Origin: Prorocentrum cordatum
Lineage: Eukaryota > Sar > Dinophyceae > Prorocentrales > Prorocentraceae
DNA: 64,000 bases
Direction of reading: 5' to 3'
NCBI GenBank assembly: GCA_963575745.1
Contig: CAUYUJ010004712.1
Span: 1 to 64,000, forward strand
Shown: piece by piece, positions 41,085 through 51,060 of the stretch
How positions within the stretch are numbered: the stretch's first letter is position 1
Layout: every line of letters starts with the position of its first letter
Translations under genes and position numbers: made by a program
The notes under the pieces: generated by a model
The model's database searches: none
The model's input: the letters and a program-made list of their open reading frames with translations, nothing else
What the model was told of the DNA's origin: nothing

Positions 41085-41152
41085 TACGCCATGGGAAGGG
41101 ATGGGAGGGATGGGTAGGACGTCAGATGTGACGCGAGCGCACCTGGCTTGCC
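41085..41152 (-). repeat. Short dispersed repeat, copy 2
   Basis: Reverse-complement partner of 25552-25620, ending at a C run (41149-41162) followed by pyrimidine-rich DNA. Confidence 0.8.
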
Positions 41153-41192
41153 CCCCCCCCCCCCTCTCTCCTCTCCCTCCTCCTCCCCCTCC

Positions 41193-41214
41193 AGTCGCCG
41201 TTTTGGCTCAAGCC
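41193..41214 (+). other. Possible degenerate spliced-leader relic
   Basis: CCAGTCGCCGTTTTGGCTCA then AG: 18 of 22 positions match DinoSL, with the last 12 bases exact. It directly follows a CT-rich tract, as the perfect leader at 47.65 kb does. No gene is recognised downstream. Confidence 0.4.
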
Positions 41215-41645
41215 GCTCCCTGCCCTGCCAAGGACGCTCCACCCTCACCCGGGGCACTGCCGTGGCTGCCCCCCCCCCCCCTCCCCAGGGAGCACGGCCC
41301 GCGGGCCCGAGCAGGGCGTCGGCCCTGCGCCGAGGAGCTCTTCGGCCTCGGCGGGGGCGCCACGCCTCGGAGGGGGCTCCCCGCGGCAGGGCTCGTCGTG
41401 CGCGGCGAGCCGGCGCCGTGTCCGCAGGCGTGGGGGGGCTACGGGTCCGGGTCAGTCCAGACTCGGCGGGTCGACCAGGCGCTGCAGGAGCTCGCCAGAG
41501 CCTGCAGGATCCTGCACCCCAGCCCGGGTCAGTGCCCCCCCCCCTGGCCCCGCAGGATCCTGCAAGATCCGGCGCTCTGACTGACCCCCGTTTGCAGGGA
41601 CCCGCGTCTCTCGAGCCCCGACAGCGGTGCCCCACCATCCTTGGA

Positions 41646-41839
41646 GGCCTGGAAATGGGCGCCAACACCAACACAGGGGGCTGCCTCCACGGGGAGAAGA
41701 TGATCCTAGATGTCGGCGTTGGTGGTGATATTTCGGTCACCTTGGAAGCCAGAATATCACCACCATCACTGAGATCGGGATCTTCTTCCCTCGGTGGAGG
41801 CACACCGCCGGTATTGGAGTTGGTGTCAGCCTCTAGGCC
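41646..41839. repeat. Imperfect inverted repeat, 87-bp arms
   Basis: Left arm 41646-41732 and right arm 41753-41839, about 70% identical as reverse complements. Conserved inner ends: GGTGGTGATATT and AATATCACCACC, with a 20-nt loop. The hairpin also contains GCCTCCAC...GGAGAAGATGATC against GATCTTCTTCC...GTGGAGGC-type pairing. Confidence 0.7.
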
Positions 41840-42646
41840 TGCGACATCTACCCGGGCGAGCGGAAGCGTCCCAAGAGCATGAGCTGCCCGTGCCTCGGGA
41901 AGCTGGTCGGCGTCACAACACATCGGGGACGGCCAGGCCTGAATCCTGCGGCGTGCGTGCCTGTAAACTCGTAGGGCTGGGGCCCAATGGTAGGAAGCCC
42001 TGGCATAGATTCGAAGCAGGCTCTGTTCAGATTCGGGGCGCCCTTGGCAGGTCAACGATAGCAGCCAAGTCCGTGATTTCTTGTGGCCAAGTCTGCTGCT
42101 GCAGGGTCCGCCAAGTGAGGGTGGTCCACCCATCCTTTGGATGCTCCCTCCCCCTTGCTTATCACACCTACGAGCGCTTCTGGTCTGCATGGCCCCGCCA
42201 CGTCTCCCTGCCGCACACAGTGCCCCAGGCGCTCGAAGTCACAGACACAGCTTCACGTGGGCTCGAGGCGAAGAGCACGCGGTCACCCCCTGTCGCTGTA
42301 CCAGAGGCAGGTGGTGGGCGTGCGCTCTCTCCCCTCCCGCGGACTCGCGCGAAAGTGGCGCCTCGCTTCCGCCGAGCCCGGCTTCGCTCGTGGGCCCGGC
42401 ACGGCAGAGAACAGCCCCGACGTGCGGCCTCCGGCCCGCTTCGACAGGGTGTGGAAGGCACCGCACCTGCGGGAGGTACCCGCACCCACTCCCTCTGCCT
42501 AAACTCTTTGTATGTTTTGATTCCCTACCTAGGCTCTGCCTAGAAGCGTTCTTACTCTCTGAGCTTAAAGGGGCCGGGCAGTGCAGATCGCCCCGGGCGG
42601 TTCCCCGGATTTCCGCCCCGCGGTTCCCCCAGTTACGCCCCCTTAG
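41840..42646. other. Unassigned interval
   Basis: Unique sequence. A plus-strand frame (41794-42543) and its antisense are both open; neither shows a motif. Confidence 0.45.
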
Positions 42647-43425
42647 CTTAGCGTTGCTTATCTCACCTTAGCTTAGCTTATTTAATATTAGCTTCGCTTA
42701 GCTTCATCTTAGCTCAGGCTTATCCTAGCTTAGCTTGCCTTCATCTTAGCTTCGCTGAGCTTTAGCATAGCAGAGCACAGCATAGCAGAGCAGAGCGTAG
42801 CATAGCATAGCGCAGCACATCATATCATATCATAGCATAGCCCAGCATAGCATAGCATAGCGCAGCAAAGCATAGCATAGCATAGCATAGCGCAGCACAG
42901 CACAGCACAGCACAGCATAGCACAGCGCAGCATAGCATAGCATAGCATAGCATAGCATAGCAGAGCATAGCAGCAAAGCAAAGGCAAAGCAACAGCAGCG
43001 ACAGCAAAAAGCAAAGCACAAGCAACACAAAGCAAAGCAAAGCAAAGGCAAAAGCAAAGCAAAGTAAAGGCCATGCAAAAGCAATGTGTAATTCCCTATC
43101 TAGGCTCTGCCTAGAGGGTTAGCTTAGCTTAGCTTAGCTTAGCATAGCACAGCGCTGCATTTGCACAACATAGCATCGCATAGCATAGCCAAGCATAACA
43201 TAGCATAGCATAGCGCAGCATAGCATAGCATAGCATAGCATAGCACAGCGCAGCTTAGCATATCATAACATATCATAACATAGCTTAGCATAGCACAGTG
43301 CAACATGACATATCATAGCTTAGCATCGCATGGCATAGCATAGCATAGCATATCATAGTGCAGCATAGCATAGCATTGCATAGCATAGCGCAGCATAGCA
43401 TGGCATAGCACAGCATAGCATAGCA
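42647..43425. repeat. Pentanucleotide AGCTT / AGCAT / AGCAA repeat field
   Basis: AGCTT units pass into AGCAT, AGCAC and then AGCAAA units (42650-43080), a unique TAGGCTCTGCCTAGAG segment (43100-43115), and a second AGCTT/AGCAT field to 43425. TAGGCTCTGCCTAGA also occurs just before the first field (42531-42545), so the field and its border are duplicated. Confidence 0.93.
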
Positions 43426-44149
43426 ACTAATGCTGCTTTCCTAGGGGCTCAAACTTCTAGGTAGGGTCGCACAGGGGTAATGCTTATTTTCTTCCTCTGC
43501 CTAAGCTCTTTCAAATCCTCCCCTCGCTCGCCCCCTTTCGAACAGGTCTGGCGACCCCTTGCCGCGTCAAGACCGGGGCCAGCGACCAGAGGCCTAGCAA
43601 GGCCATGCTGGCTCTCCAGCCTCGCGCCTCCGCCTGGCCATCTCCAGCCTGATCACACCCGGTCTGGCACGGCACGCCTCCAGGCCAAACTGCTGCTCAC
43701 GCCACAGGGAGCAGCCATCCCGATGTCGCGCCGACCCAGCGTTGCACGGTAATGCTCTACTCGTCTTACGCCTCCAACTCTCCTCCTCCTCCTCCTCCTC
43801 CTCCTCCTCCTCCTCCTCCTCCTCCTCCTCCTCCTCCTCCTCCTCCTCCTCCTCCTCCTCCTACTCCTCATCCCGTCTGCGCCTCCTCCACCTCATCATC
43901 GGATCGTGTGGTCGAGCAGGCTCGGGCAAGCTGACTTGCACGTGGCTTGCCCCCCTCCCCTCCCCCGCCGCCTACTCGTGCAGCACTGGGCCCCGTGAAA
44001 GCGTGCAGGAAGGCCCCGAGTTGCACAAAACCTGGCATTTTTGAGGGGCTGGACAGGCGACGCGCCCTCCGTGCAGGTAAACTGGAAGGCGCCTGAAGAA
44101 TTATCCTGGCGAATGGCCCAGTCACACGCTGCTGTGAATCCATTGCTGC
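43426..44149. other. Unassigned interval with a CCT array
   Basis: CCT at 43782-43865. Unique DNA on both sides; no gene recognised. Confidence 0.7.
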
Positions 44150-44560
44150 GACAAAGCTTTCGGTGGAGCTCCCAGTGGGGCCACGAACCGTCTGAGGTGC
44201 GCGCCAAAATGGGGCGGCACCGCCATGCGAACCCCGCCACTGGGACCTTCGGTGGGTGGAGCTCCCCATGGGGCCACGAACCGTGTGAGGGGTGCGCCAA
44301 GATGACGCGGCGCCGCTGGGGCCTTCGGCGGAGCTCCCTACGGGACCACGAACAGTGTGAGGGGTGTGCCAAAATGGGGCAGCGCCGACATGTGGACCTC
44401 GCCACTGGGGCCTTCGGTGGAGCACCCTATGGGACCACGAACCGTCTGAGGGGTGCGCCAAAATGGGGCGGCGCCGCCATGTGGATCCTGCCGCTGGGGC
44501 CTTCGGTGGAGCTCCCTACGGGGCCATGAAGCGTTGCACTGGGTGTGCCGAAGCACAAAC
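44150..44560. repeat. About 83-bp minisatellite, locus 1
   Basis: Five copies of a unit with GGGGCCTTCGGTGGAGCTCC and GGGRCCACGAACCGTCTGAG. The same unit is amplified at 54.35-54.99 kb. Confidence 0.9.
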
Positions 44561-44935
44561 ATGCGGAGGGCAGAGGCAGGGATGAAAGGAGGTAGGAGGG
44601 GGAGGAGAAAGGAGAGGAGACGCGGGGCGGTGTCTCTTCAAAACGGGGACCATGGTTGGGAAACAACTTCTCGTTCGGGTTGCCGCTGGTGTCTCGACGG
44701 TCCCCTCCGCTGCTGAGATCCCGTCCGCGGATGTGGCTTTTCGGCGCGGCCCGTCCATTCGCTGAGGTCCCCCAGGCCTGGGAAGCGGCCACTGGGTCGT
44801 CGTGGCCACCACACCAGGCAGCCGCCACGATCACCAACGGACCCCTCGCAGGCACCGCAGAGGATCCGTCTTCTCGAGCTGCGTCCGGTCGCGGCCGCGA
44901 GGAGGGCCGCGCAGGAGGCACGAGAGCGCCGAGCT
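44561..44935. other. Unassigned interval
   Basis: Unique sequence, no recognisable protein. Confidence 0.5.
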
Positions 44936-45096
44936 TTAAGGCGGGCGTGTCCCCCTACAGGGGGATTTTGAGCGAAGCATGCAAAATACTCAAAAAGTAC
45001 CCCCAAAATACTCAAGCATAGTCAGAAAGTCGTCCCCAGACTATTTGTTTGACTATTTTTGTATTTTCCCCCTGTAGAGGGACACGCCCGACTCAA
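44936..45096. mobile_element. Small inverted-repeat element, family A, with perfect 8-bp target duplication
   Basis: 161 bp. Left end TTAAGGCGGGCGTGTCC...CTACAGGGGGATTTT; right end ATTTTCCCCCTGTAGAGG...CGCCCGACTCAA. GCCGAGCT flanks it exactly on both sides (44928-44935, 45097-45104). The AT-rich interior ends with GTCCCCAGACTATTTGTTTG, a segment shared with other copies. Confidence 0.85.
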
Positions 45097-45810
45097 GCCG
45101 AGCTCCTGTCTCCCAGGCTTTCGATGGCCCCTCCGCAGGGCGCAGGGCGCTTTGCACCTGGGCTGCCCCTCCGAAGACCCTGGGGGAGGAGGAGGAGGAG
45201 GAGGAGGAGGAGGAGGAGGAGGAGGAGGAGCGCACGTGCCTCGGGAAGCAATCCTCCATCTCAGGCGCCCGTTGCAATTCTGGCACCTCTCAGAATCTTC
45301 AGATGAGACTCGAGATCACGGGCAGAACCAGGCGCAGCATCCTGGTCTGCTTTTAGTTTATGGTAAAAGTGGAAGGCCAGGACCACCAAACAGTGAGCGT
45401 TTTTTTTTGCACATGCTCGAACTGTCTGGGCTCTCAACAGAGCGCCGGCAGGGTCGCGCGCCATCTCCGCGCGAGGCCATGCCTCTCTGCAGCTCGACGT
45501 AGCGCAGCATGTAGCGCTGCAAACAAAGGTGGCCATGTTCAGACAGCCTTTTAAAACTGATCCCGCGCTGCAGCGGCACTGGCCAGCATCGCCGCCGCAG
45601 CGCGGGATCCCGCGCGAGACGACTCTCTAAAGAGAGATCGATGGCCAGGCGCAAGCCTGAAGGCGAACAGAACGGCTCTAAGCGGCATGCGTACGAGTCG
45701 ATGCCCCAATCCCCGATCTTGATCGTGCTGCTCCTATCCTCCTCCTCCTCCTCACGCTCCTACTTCGGCCTCATCAAACGAGCGTCTCGTGAGTTGGCGC
45801 CAGCCCGAGC
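45097..45810. other. Interval downstream of the protease gene
   Basis: GGA tract at 45186-45230 and a T run at 45399-45406. It contains the protease 3' UTR of unknown extent; no poly(A) remnant is visible. Confidence 0.5.
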
Positions 45811-47418
45811 CTAATTCAGGCAATCCTCCACCTTCACCTGGGTCTCGCAGCCTGCCGCCACGACGTCGTCCGCCGACGGGCACGGAAACGTGCGGTGGCC
45901 AGAGGACTCGGTGCGTCCGCAGCACTGGTTGCCCGCACACATGTTGCCCGCCCCTGGACACCTGACCCCCTGGCCAGCGAAGCACGACGCCGCTGGCGCT
46001 GGCGCCGGGGTTGGCGCCGGCGCGGGCTTGCTCGTCTTCTTCTTGGCGATTGCCAGCTGCTCCTTGTTAGGCGTGGCATCGAACGCCGTCACGTACTTCT
46101 GCAAGAAGGGCGTGCCTAAGATCGCCCCGTAGCCCGGGGGCACGACATCGACAAGCACCAGCACGCAGGACCCAATCGGCAAGCTAGGCGGCGCGTGATT
46201 CATCGAAAACAAATTATCAATCAGCGCGGGATCGTCTATCGCCATGTCGCCCGCATCGATCGTCCAAGTCTGCCCCCCGGCTGTGAAGGAGAGCGACGGA
46301 ACTTTATCCAAGTCGGAACAGGGAACGACGACAACGCTCACCGACGTGCCCTCGAGGGGTACTAGAAGAATATCTGACCCGACAGCACGGCTTGTGAGGG
46401 CTCGCCACTCATCATGAATATTCTTTTCTATGCCAATGACGCTGGCGCCGCTGTCCAAAATCGCTACCGCCGTCCGGTCGAGCCTGATGTCCCCAATGGC
46501 AAAAGAATTGACGGAGAACGACCAAAATCCAAACACGTTCTGGAAGGGGTAGTTTGGGTACCCAGCATCTGGCGAGATGGGCTTCACGACAGGCGTCCAG
46601 AAGAACTCCGCGTCGATCTGGCTAGAGTCAACTCTGCCGAGGATCAGCTCGCCATCGTCATCTCCTCCGTGCAAAGATAGCGTGAACACTGGGGAATCGA
46701 TAACACCCTGTTTCCACATCATGATTATGGTTGACATCTCCCAGATATTCACAGACGGATCGGTACTCCCTTCGTTCAGGTACGCCAGCCCGAGGCCCAT
46801 GAGTCCTTCCATTGGGCTTCCGAAGAAGCCAGTGAATAGGTACAGCAGATCGGCACCACCCATGATGATTTCGAAACCTGGAAGATCCCCGACCTGGACC
46901 TTTTCCACATACGCGGCCCCCGTGGCGTTCCCGACGCCATATGTCGAAGTGAAATTTGTCAACGGTTTGGCCGAGAACTCGTGGCCTGGCTTCCCTTTCG
47001 CCTGGCAAGTGGCACAAACGCCCTGCACCGGGCAACAGGTCGCAGATGTGGTAGGAACCCACAGGGGCCCCGAGCCCAGATCGATGTTGACGGGCACCTC
47101 TCTCGCGTCGCTGCCTAGCGAGATGTTCACGAGCAAGATACCGCCTCCAAAGAAGCCCGTCACCGCCACCCGCTCTGAGAATCTCGGAGATTGAGCGCCA
47201 GAGGCACGCACGCGGCTGATGCGCAAGCGCTGGAACTTCTTGGAAGAGGACTGCCTGTGCCCCAGCGAGCCGCGGCGCTGCTGGAGGAGCGCGCTGTCGT
47301 CCGCCTCGCCGGCCTCGCTGGCGCACCCGGGCGCCGCCGGGCAAGGGCCACGCGCGGCCTCCGGGCTGGCCGCCCGCGCCGACAGCGCGAGGCCGAGCGC
47401 GGCAAGCGCTCGCAGCAT
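45811..47418 (-). CDS. Secreted pepsin-like aspartic protease with Cys-rich C-terminal domain
   Basis: 535 residues in one exon. An N-terminal signal peptide (LRALAALGLALSARAA) and a propeptide-like basic segment precede a family A1 protease fold. First active site NIDLGSGPLWVP (Asp113), flap tyrosine in STYGVG (Tyr160), EGLMGLG (204-210), FTLSLHGGDDDGELILGRVD (245-264), second active site AILDSGASV (Asp322), and AILGTPFLQKYVTAFD (432-447). The first site has DLG instead of DTG/DSG, which is unusual; both aspartates are present. A Pro/Ala linker (about 465-477) leads to a domain with eight cysteines, including CPGAGNMCAGNQCC and TFPCPSADD, of a type I associate with dinoflagellate secreted proteins. 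A complete spliced-leader copy lies 233 bp upstream, so this is probably a retroposed copy of a trans-spliced mRNA that stayed open. It likely acts outside the cell or in the endomembrane system. Confidence 0.88.
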   Translation of the reverse strand: MLRALAALGLALSARAASPEAARGPCPAAPGCASEAGEADDSALLQQRRGSLGHRQSSSKKFQRLRISRVRASGAQSPRFSERVAVTGFFGGGILLVNISLGSDAREVPVNIDLGSGPLWVPTTSATCCPVQGVCATCQAKGKPGHEFSAKPLTNFTSTYGVGNATGAAYVEKVQVGDLPGFEIIMGGADLLYLFTGFFGSPMEGLMGLGLAYLNEGSTDPSVNIWEMSTIIMMWKQGVIDSPVFTLSLHGGDDDGELILGRVDSSQIDAEFFWTPVVKPISPDAGYPNYPFQNVFGFWSFSVNSFAIGDIRLDRTAVAILDSGASVIGIEKNIHDEWRALTSRAVGSDILLVPLEGTSVSVVVVPCSDLDKVPSLSFTAGGQTWTIDAGDMAIDDPALIDNLFSMNHAPPSLPIGSCVLVLVDVVPPGYGAILGTPFLQKYVTAFDATPNKEQLAIAKKKTSKPAPAPTPAPAPAASCFAGQGVRCPGAGNMCAGNQCCGRTESSGHRTFPCPSADDVVAAGCETQVKVEDCLN

Positions 47419-47443
47419 CGCCGCCGGGCCCGGGCGAGAAGCG

Positions 47444-47622
47444 ATATTGACTACCTACCAGACCGCCCCAACCCAACCCGAAGACTCGAATTTCGGGTTG
47501 GGGGGGGTAAGGGTTCCACCCGTGTTTTTTCGATGTTTCCCGACCCCCCCCCCCAACTGGAAATCGAGGGTAAATCTGAGCCTTCGGGTTGGGTTGGGGT
47601 GGTTTGGTGGGTGGTGAGATAT
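47444..47622. mobile_element. Inverted-repeat element in the protease leader
   Basis: Arms of about 37 bp: CCGCCCCAACCCAACCCGAA on the left and its near reverse complement TTCGGGTTGGGTTGGGGTGG on the right, extending outward with about 80% identity to ATAT at both edges. The loop carries a G run and a C run. It lies between the leader relic and the ATG, so it was inserted after, or carried in, the retroposed copy. Confidence 0.65.
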
Positions 47623-47650
47623 GGGGCGATGTGCCCGTGCGAGCCCAGAC

Positions 47651-47672
47651 CTTGAGCCAAAATGGCTACGGA
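47651..47672 (-). other. Perfect dinoflagellate spliced-leader sequence (relic)
   Basis: The minus strand reads T CCGTA GCCATTTTGGCTCAAG, identical to the 22-nt DinoSL that is trans-spliced onto dinoflagellate mRNAs. The next bases (GTCTGGGCTCG) lack the Sm site and body of an SL RNA gene, and a protease ORF follows downstream. Upstream is a GGA tract. It therefore marks the 5' end of a reverse-transcribed, reinserted mRNA. Confidence 0.88.
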
Positions 47673-49326
47673 GGAGGAGGAGGAGGAGGAGGAGGAGGAG
47701 AAGGAGGAGGAGGAGGACCTTTTTGGACCTTTTGGCAAGCACAGCGTGCGAAAAAGGAGAGCGGGAAAACGGAGGAAGGGAGGCCAAGCACCCTGGTGGC
47801 TACTCGTTAGCAGCCACCCCCGACTCCCCTTCCTCCCCGCAAGGTTGGAGAGTGAGTGGGTACAGGGCTTGCCCCCCTGGCACGCTGTGCTGCATCCCTG
47901 GCGGCGCACGCAGCCGCAACCCTCTCGTGCGCTATGGCCTGTGAGGCCCGAGAGGGTCCAGCGAAACTTGGGAACAGACCACGTTGAATGCGGCTCAAGT
48001 TCTCCCTCCCCTTTCGGGAGGGGGTTCCACACTCGCCTGTTAATTGTCGGGCGTCGACCGTGGCGGTGCGACCGCACCGAAGACAAAAGTGCAAGGAATG
48101 CAAGTCCCAGTACGCCAAGCGGTGGGAGAGGTCGAGATCCCGCTCACCAATCGAGAGACCGCCGCGGACCGCCAGAACAACGTCACGAGGAAACCCCGAG
48201 GGAACGGCCTGCGGCGAAAAGCACTCAGACTCCAGGGCCTCTAAGAGGCACTGCTTGGAAGAGATAACAGCACAACGCTGGCACCTGAATCAGGTGCCCA
48301 CGGGAACAAATATATGAGCACTCTCTCTCTCGCGGCGAGCACGAGGCGGGTCGCGGGCCTAGGTCGCTCAATCTCCGACGCAACCTTGGGCCTCTTGGGG
48401 TCCACTAGGGAGGCCTCCGCAAGGGCCCGCCGAGCTCTCCGTCGAACTAAAGCTGCCGGAGGAGGAGGAGGAGGAGGAGGAGGAGGAGGAGGAGGAGGTG
48501 AACACGGACCACCAGGAGCCCGAGACCCAGGAAACCGGCGGGCGGGGCCGAACATCTCGTGGCGTCGGAGCACGGTGTTCCTCCCGTGGCGTCGGAGGCA
48601 TCTCCCTCGCACAGACGAACAGATGATCAAGAGAAATAAATATGATTTAAGAAACCTGGGCCGACTTTCCGGAGGCGTCATAAAAAGCAAGCCTGGGCCA
48701 GCTTCTGCGGTCTGTCGACGCCGGAAGGGGCGAACGTGCTCCAGGAGCTGGGCCAGCTTTCCCGCAAGCCCGAGTGACACGGAGCCCATCTGGGATCGGA
48801 CCGGAGAGTCGCGCCGCCCCGAGAGAGAGCAGCGCGCGCTGCTGAAGCCTGAGCAGCGCTTGAGTCTCCTGCGCGGGCGGCGGCGAGGGATCCTGGGTCC
48901 GAAAACCTGCACCCCCCACTTTCGGCGGTGGACAGAGCTCCCTTTAGTAAACCTCCCTCTAGTGAAACCGGCCTAGGACCGAAGCCGACGGACCTGGAGC
49001 CGCATAAAATGCCGGCCGCGACGCCCCGTCGCGAACCGAGAACGGCCAACTCGCTGATCGAAGTGTCAGGGTAGGAGGTCCACCAACATCCGACACCCTC
49101 CTTCCCCGACGAGCGCCGGACCAACAGGCGCTCGAACATGCAAGATTCCCTCGCTCCCTGCGGGATCGACATCGGGCCGCCCGGCCCAGAGCGTTGCCTG
49201 TCTGGGGGCCGCTGACCAACCTTGCGAGCAGGGCCAGGTCGGGCCCAGGAGAGGCCTGGGAGATCCTCGAGGGCCAGCGGCGACACCAGTATACCCCCTG
49301 CAGGAGGCAGTACAGCCCCAATACTC
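47673..49326. other. Unassigned interval with GGA tracts
   Basis: GGA at 47672-47720 and 48458-48498. Long open frames on both strands show no recognisable protein. Confidence 0.5.
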
Positions 49327-49440
49327 TTAGGTCGGGCATGTCCTCCTACAGGCGGCTTTTGGAAAAGAAAACACCAACATTCGAGAATATGCCCCAAATA
49401 AAAAATCAAACATTCGGCATTTTTGGCAATAATAAGCGTT
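49327..49440 (+). mobile_element. Family-A element, left end only
   Basis: TTAGGTCGGGCATGTCC with CTACAGGCGG and an AT-rich interior containing AAATAAAAAATCAAACATTC. No matching right end was found before the TATAGGGGGGGCG segment at 49441, which itself recurs at 49976. Confidence 0.6.
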
Positions 49441-49566
49441 ATAGGGGGGGCGGGGAGGGGTATAATGCAACGCTCCCCCTCCGCCGTGTGGCTCCGGCAC
49501 CACAGCAGCGCCCGCGCGCACGACGAGCGACGAGCGACGAGCGACGAGCGACGAGCGACGAGCGAC

Positions 49567-49611
<45 letters not shown>

Positions 49612-49629
49612 AGCAGCATGTAGGTCGCG
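49441..49629. repeat. GACGAGC heptamer and GAC triplet repeats
   Basis: ACGAGCG units at 49519-49565, then (GAC)n to 49608. Confidence 0.9.
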
Positions 49630-49975
49630 ACCTGCCCACAGCGCCTGTGCACACCAAAATGCTCGCGTGCACCACAGCGCGCGTGTACACCGCAGTGCCT
49701 GCGTACACCGCAACGCAGCGCCTGTGTACACCACAGTGTTTGCGTGCACCACAGCGCGGGTGTCCACCACAGCGAATGTGCAACACCGCAGCAACCATGT
49801 GCAACACAGCGCCTGTGTACACCACAATGCTTGCGTGCACCGCAGCGCCTGTGCACACCACAGCGCCTGTGTACACCACAATGCTCGCGTGCACCACAGC
49901 GCCAGTGTACACCACAGCGAATGTGTAACACAGCAGCAAGTGCCTGTGTACACCACAGTGCCTGCGTACACGTTA
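49630..49975. repeat. GTACACCACAG minisatellite, locus 1
   Basis: Units such as GCGCCTGTGTACACCACAGT and TGCTCGCGTGCACCACAGCG repeat with a period of about 18-20 bp. Same family as 62.3-63.75 kb. Bounded on both sides by GTTATAGGGGGGGCG (49438-49452, 49973-49987). Confidence 0.9.
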
Positions 49976-50054
49976 TAGGGGGGGCGCCAGGAGCTATAAT
50001 GCCCATTACGCCCCAAGCAACAAAGAAACACGCTCATGGCGTCTTTCTCCGTGT

Positions 50055-50245
50055 GCCTGAAAACCGTGCGGTGGCGGCCCTTGCGGCGACCTCGAAATCC
50101 TCAAAAGGAATCACCACCTGGTCCGTCATCGCACGGTTCTGGGACCTCCGATGCCCCAGCCGCCCGAGTCGCCCCCGGAGGACGACCCAAATCCCAAGAC
50201 CGTGCGACCATCCCGGATGCCCAACGACTCACCGTGCCCAAGGTG
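50055..50245. repeat. Foldback repeat with CCGTGCGGTG arms, copy 2
   Basis: Order shared with 28170-28360: AAACCGTGCGGTGGC, GACCTCGAAATCC, GCACGGTTCTGGGACCTCCG, ATGCCCCAGCCGCCCGAG, then AATCCCAAGACCGTGCG as inverted arm. Confidence 0.75.
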
Positions 50246-51060
50246 TGGTTGGCAAGGCGTCGGATACAGACAACCCCCCCCCCAAAGGTGCACGGGTTCC
50301 CCCGGGGCCGCAGGCGACCTGAGGAGGATGAGGAGGAGGAGGAGGAGGAGGAGGAGGAGGAGGAGGAGGAGAGGAGGGAGGAGGGGGGAGGGGGACGAGG
50401 AGATGGAGGGAGGAGGAGGAAGAGGAGGAGGAGGACGAGAGGAGGAGGAGGAAGAGGAGAAAGAGGAGGAGGAAGGAGGGAGGGAGGAGGAGGAGGAGGA
50501 GGAGGAGGAGGAGGAGGGAGGAGAGGAGGAGGAGGAGGAGGAGGAGGAGAGGAGGAGGGAGGAGGAGGAGCAGGAGCAGGAGCGAAGGAGGAGGAGAGGA
50601 GGAGGAGGAGGAGGAGGAGAGGAGGAGGAGGGGGAGGAGGAGGAGGAGGAGGAGGAGGAGAGGAGGAGGAGAGGGAGGTGGAGGGTGGAGTGGAGGTGGA
50701 GGTGGAGGTGAGGGGAGGTGGAGGTGGAGAAGGAGAGGAGGAGGAGAGAGGAGGAGGAGGAGGAGGAGGGAGGAGAGGAGGAGAGAGGGAGGGAGGAGGA
50801 GGATGAGGAGGAAGGAGGAGGGGAGGAGGAGAGGAGAGAGGAGGAGGAGGAGATTGGAAGGGGGAGGAGGAGGAGGAGGAGGGAGGAGTGAAGGAGGAGG
50901 AGATGGAGGAGGAGGAGGGAGAGGGGGGGGGAGGAGGTGGAGGAGGAGAGGCAGAGGAGGAGGAAGGAGAGAGATGAGGAGGAGGAGGAGGAGGAGGGAG
51001 GGAGGTGGAGGAGGAGGAGGAAGAGGAGGAGGAGGCGGGAGGAGGGAGGAGGGAGGAGGA
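50246..51060. repeat. 730-bp GGA array
   Basis: Starts about 50328 in the opposite strand sense to the CCT arrays at 34-37 kb. The antisense Ser/Pro/Leu frames up to 385 codons are artefacts. Confidence 0.97.

Noticed and set aside
41084-42190. 368-codon minus-strand ORF
   Set aside because: Spans an inverted repeat and GC-rich unique DNA, has an equally open antisense frame, and shows no motif.
47640-47680. Functional SL RNA gene at the leader match
   Set aside because: The sequence after the leader lacks an Sm-type site and an SL RNA body, and a long protein gene follows on the same strand.
47980-48000. GCGGCTCAAG as another leader relic
   Set aside because: Only about nine 3'-terminal bases match.
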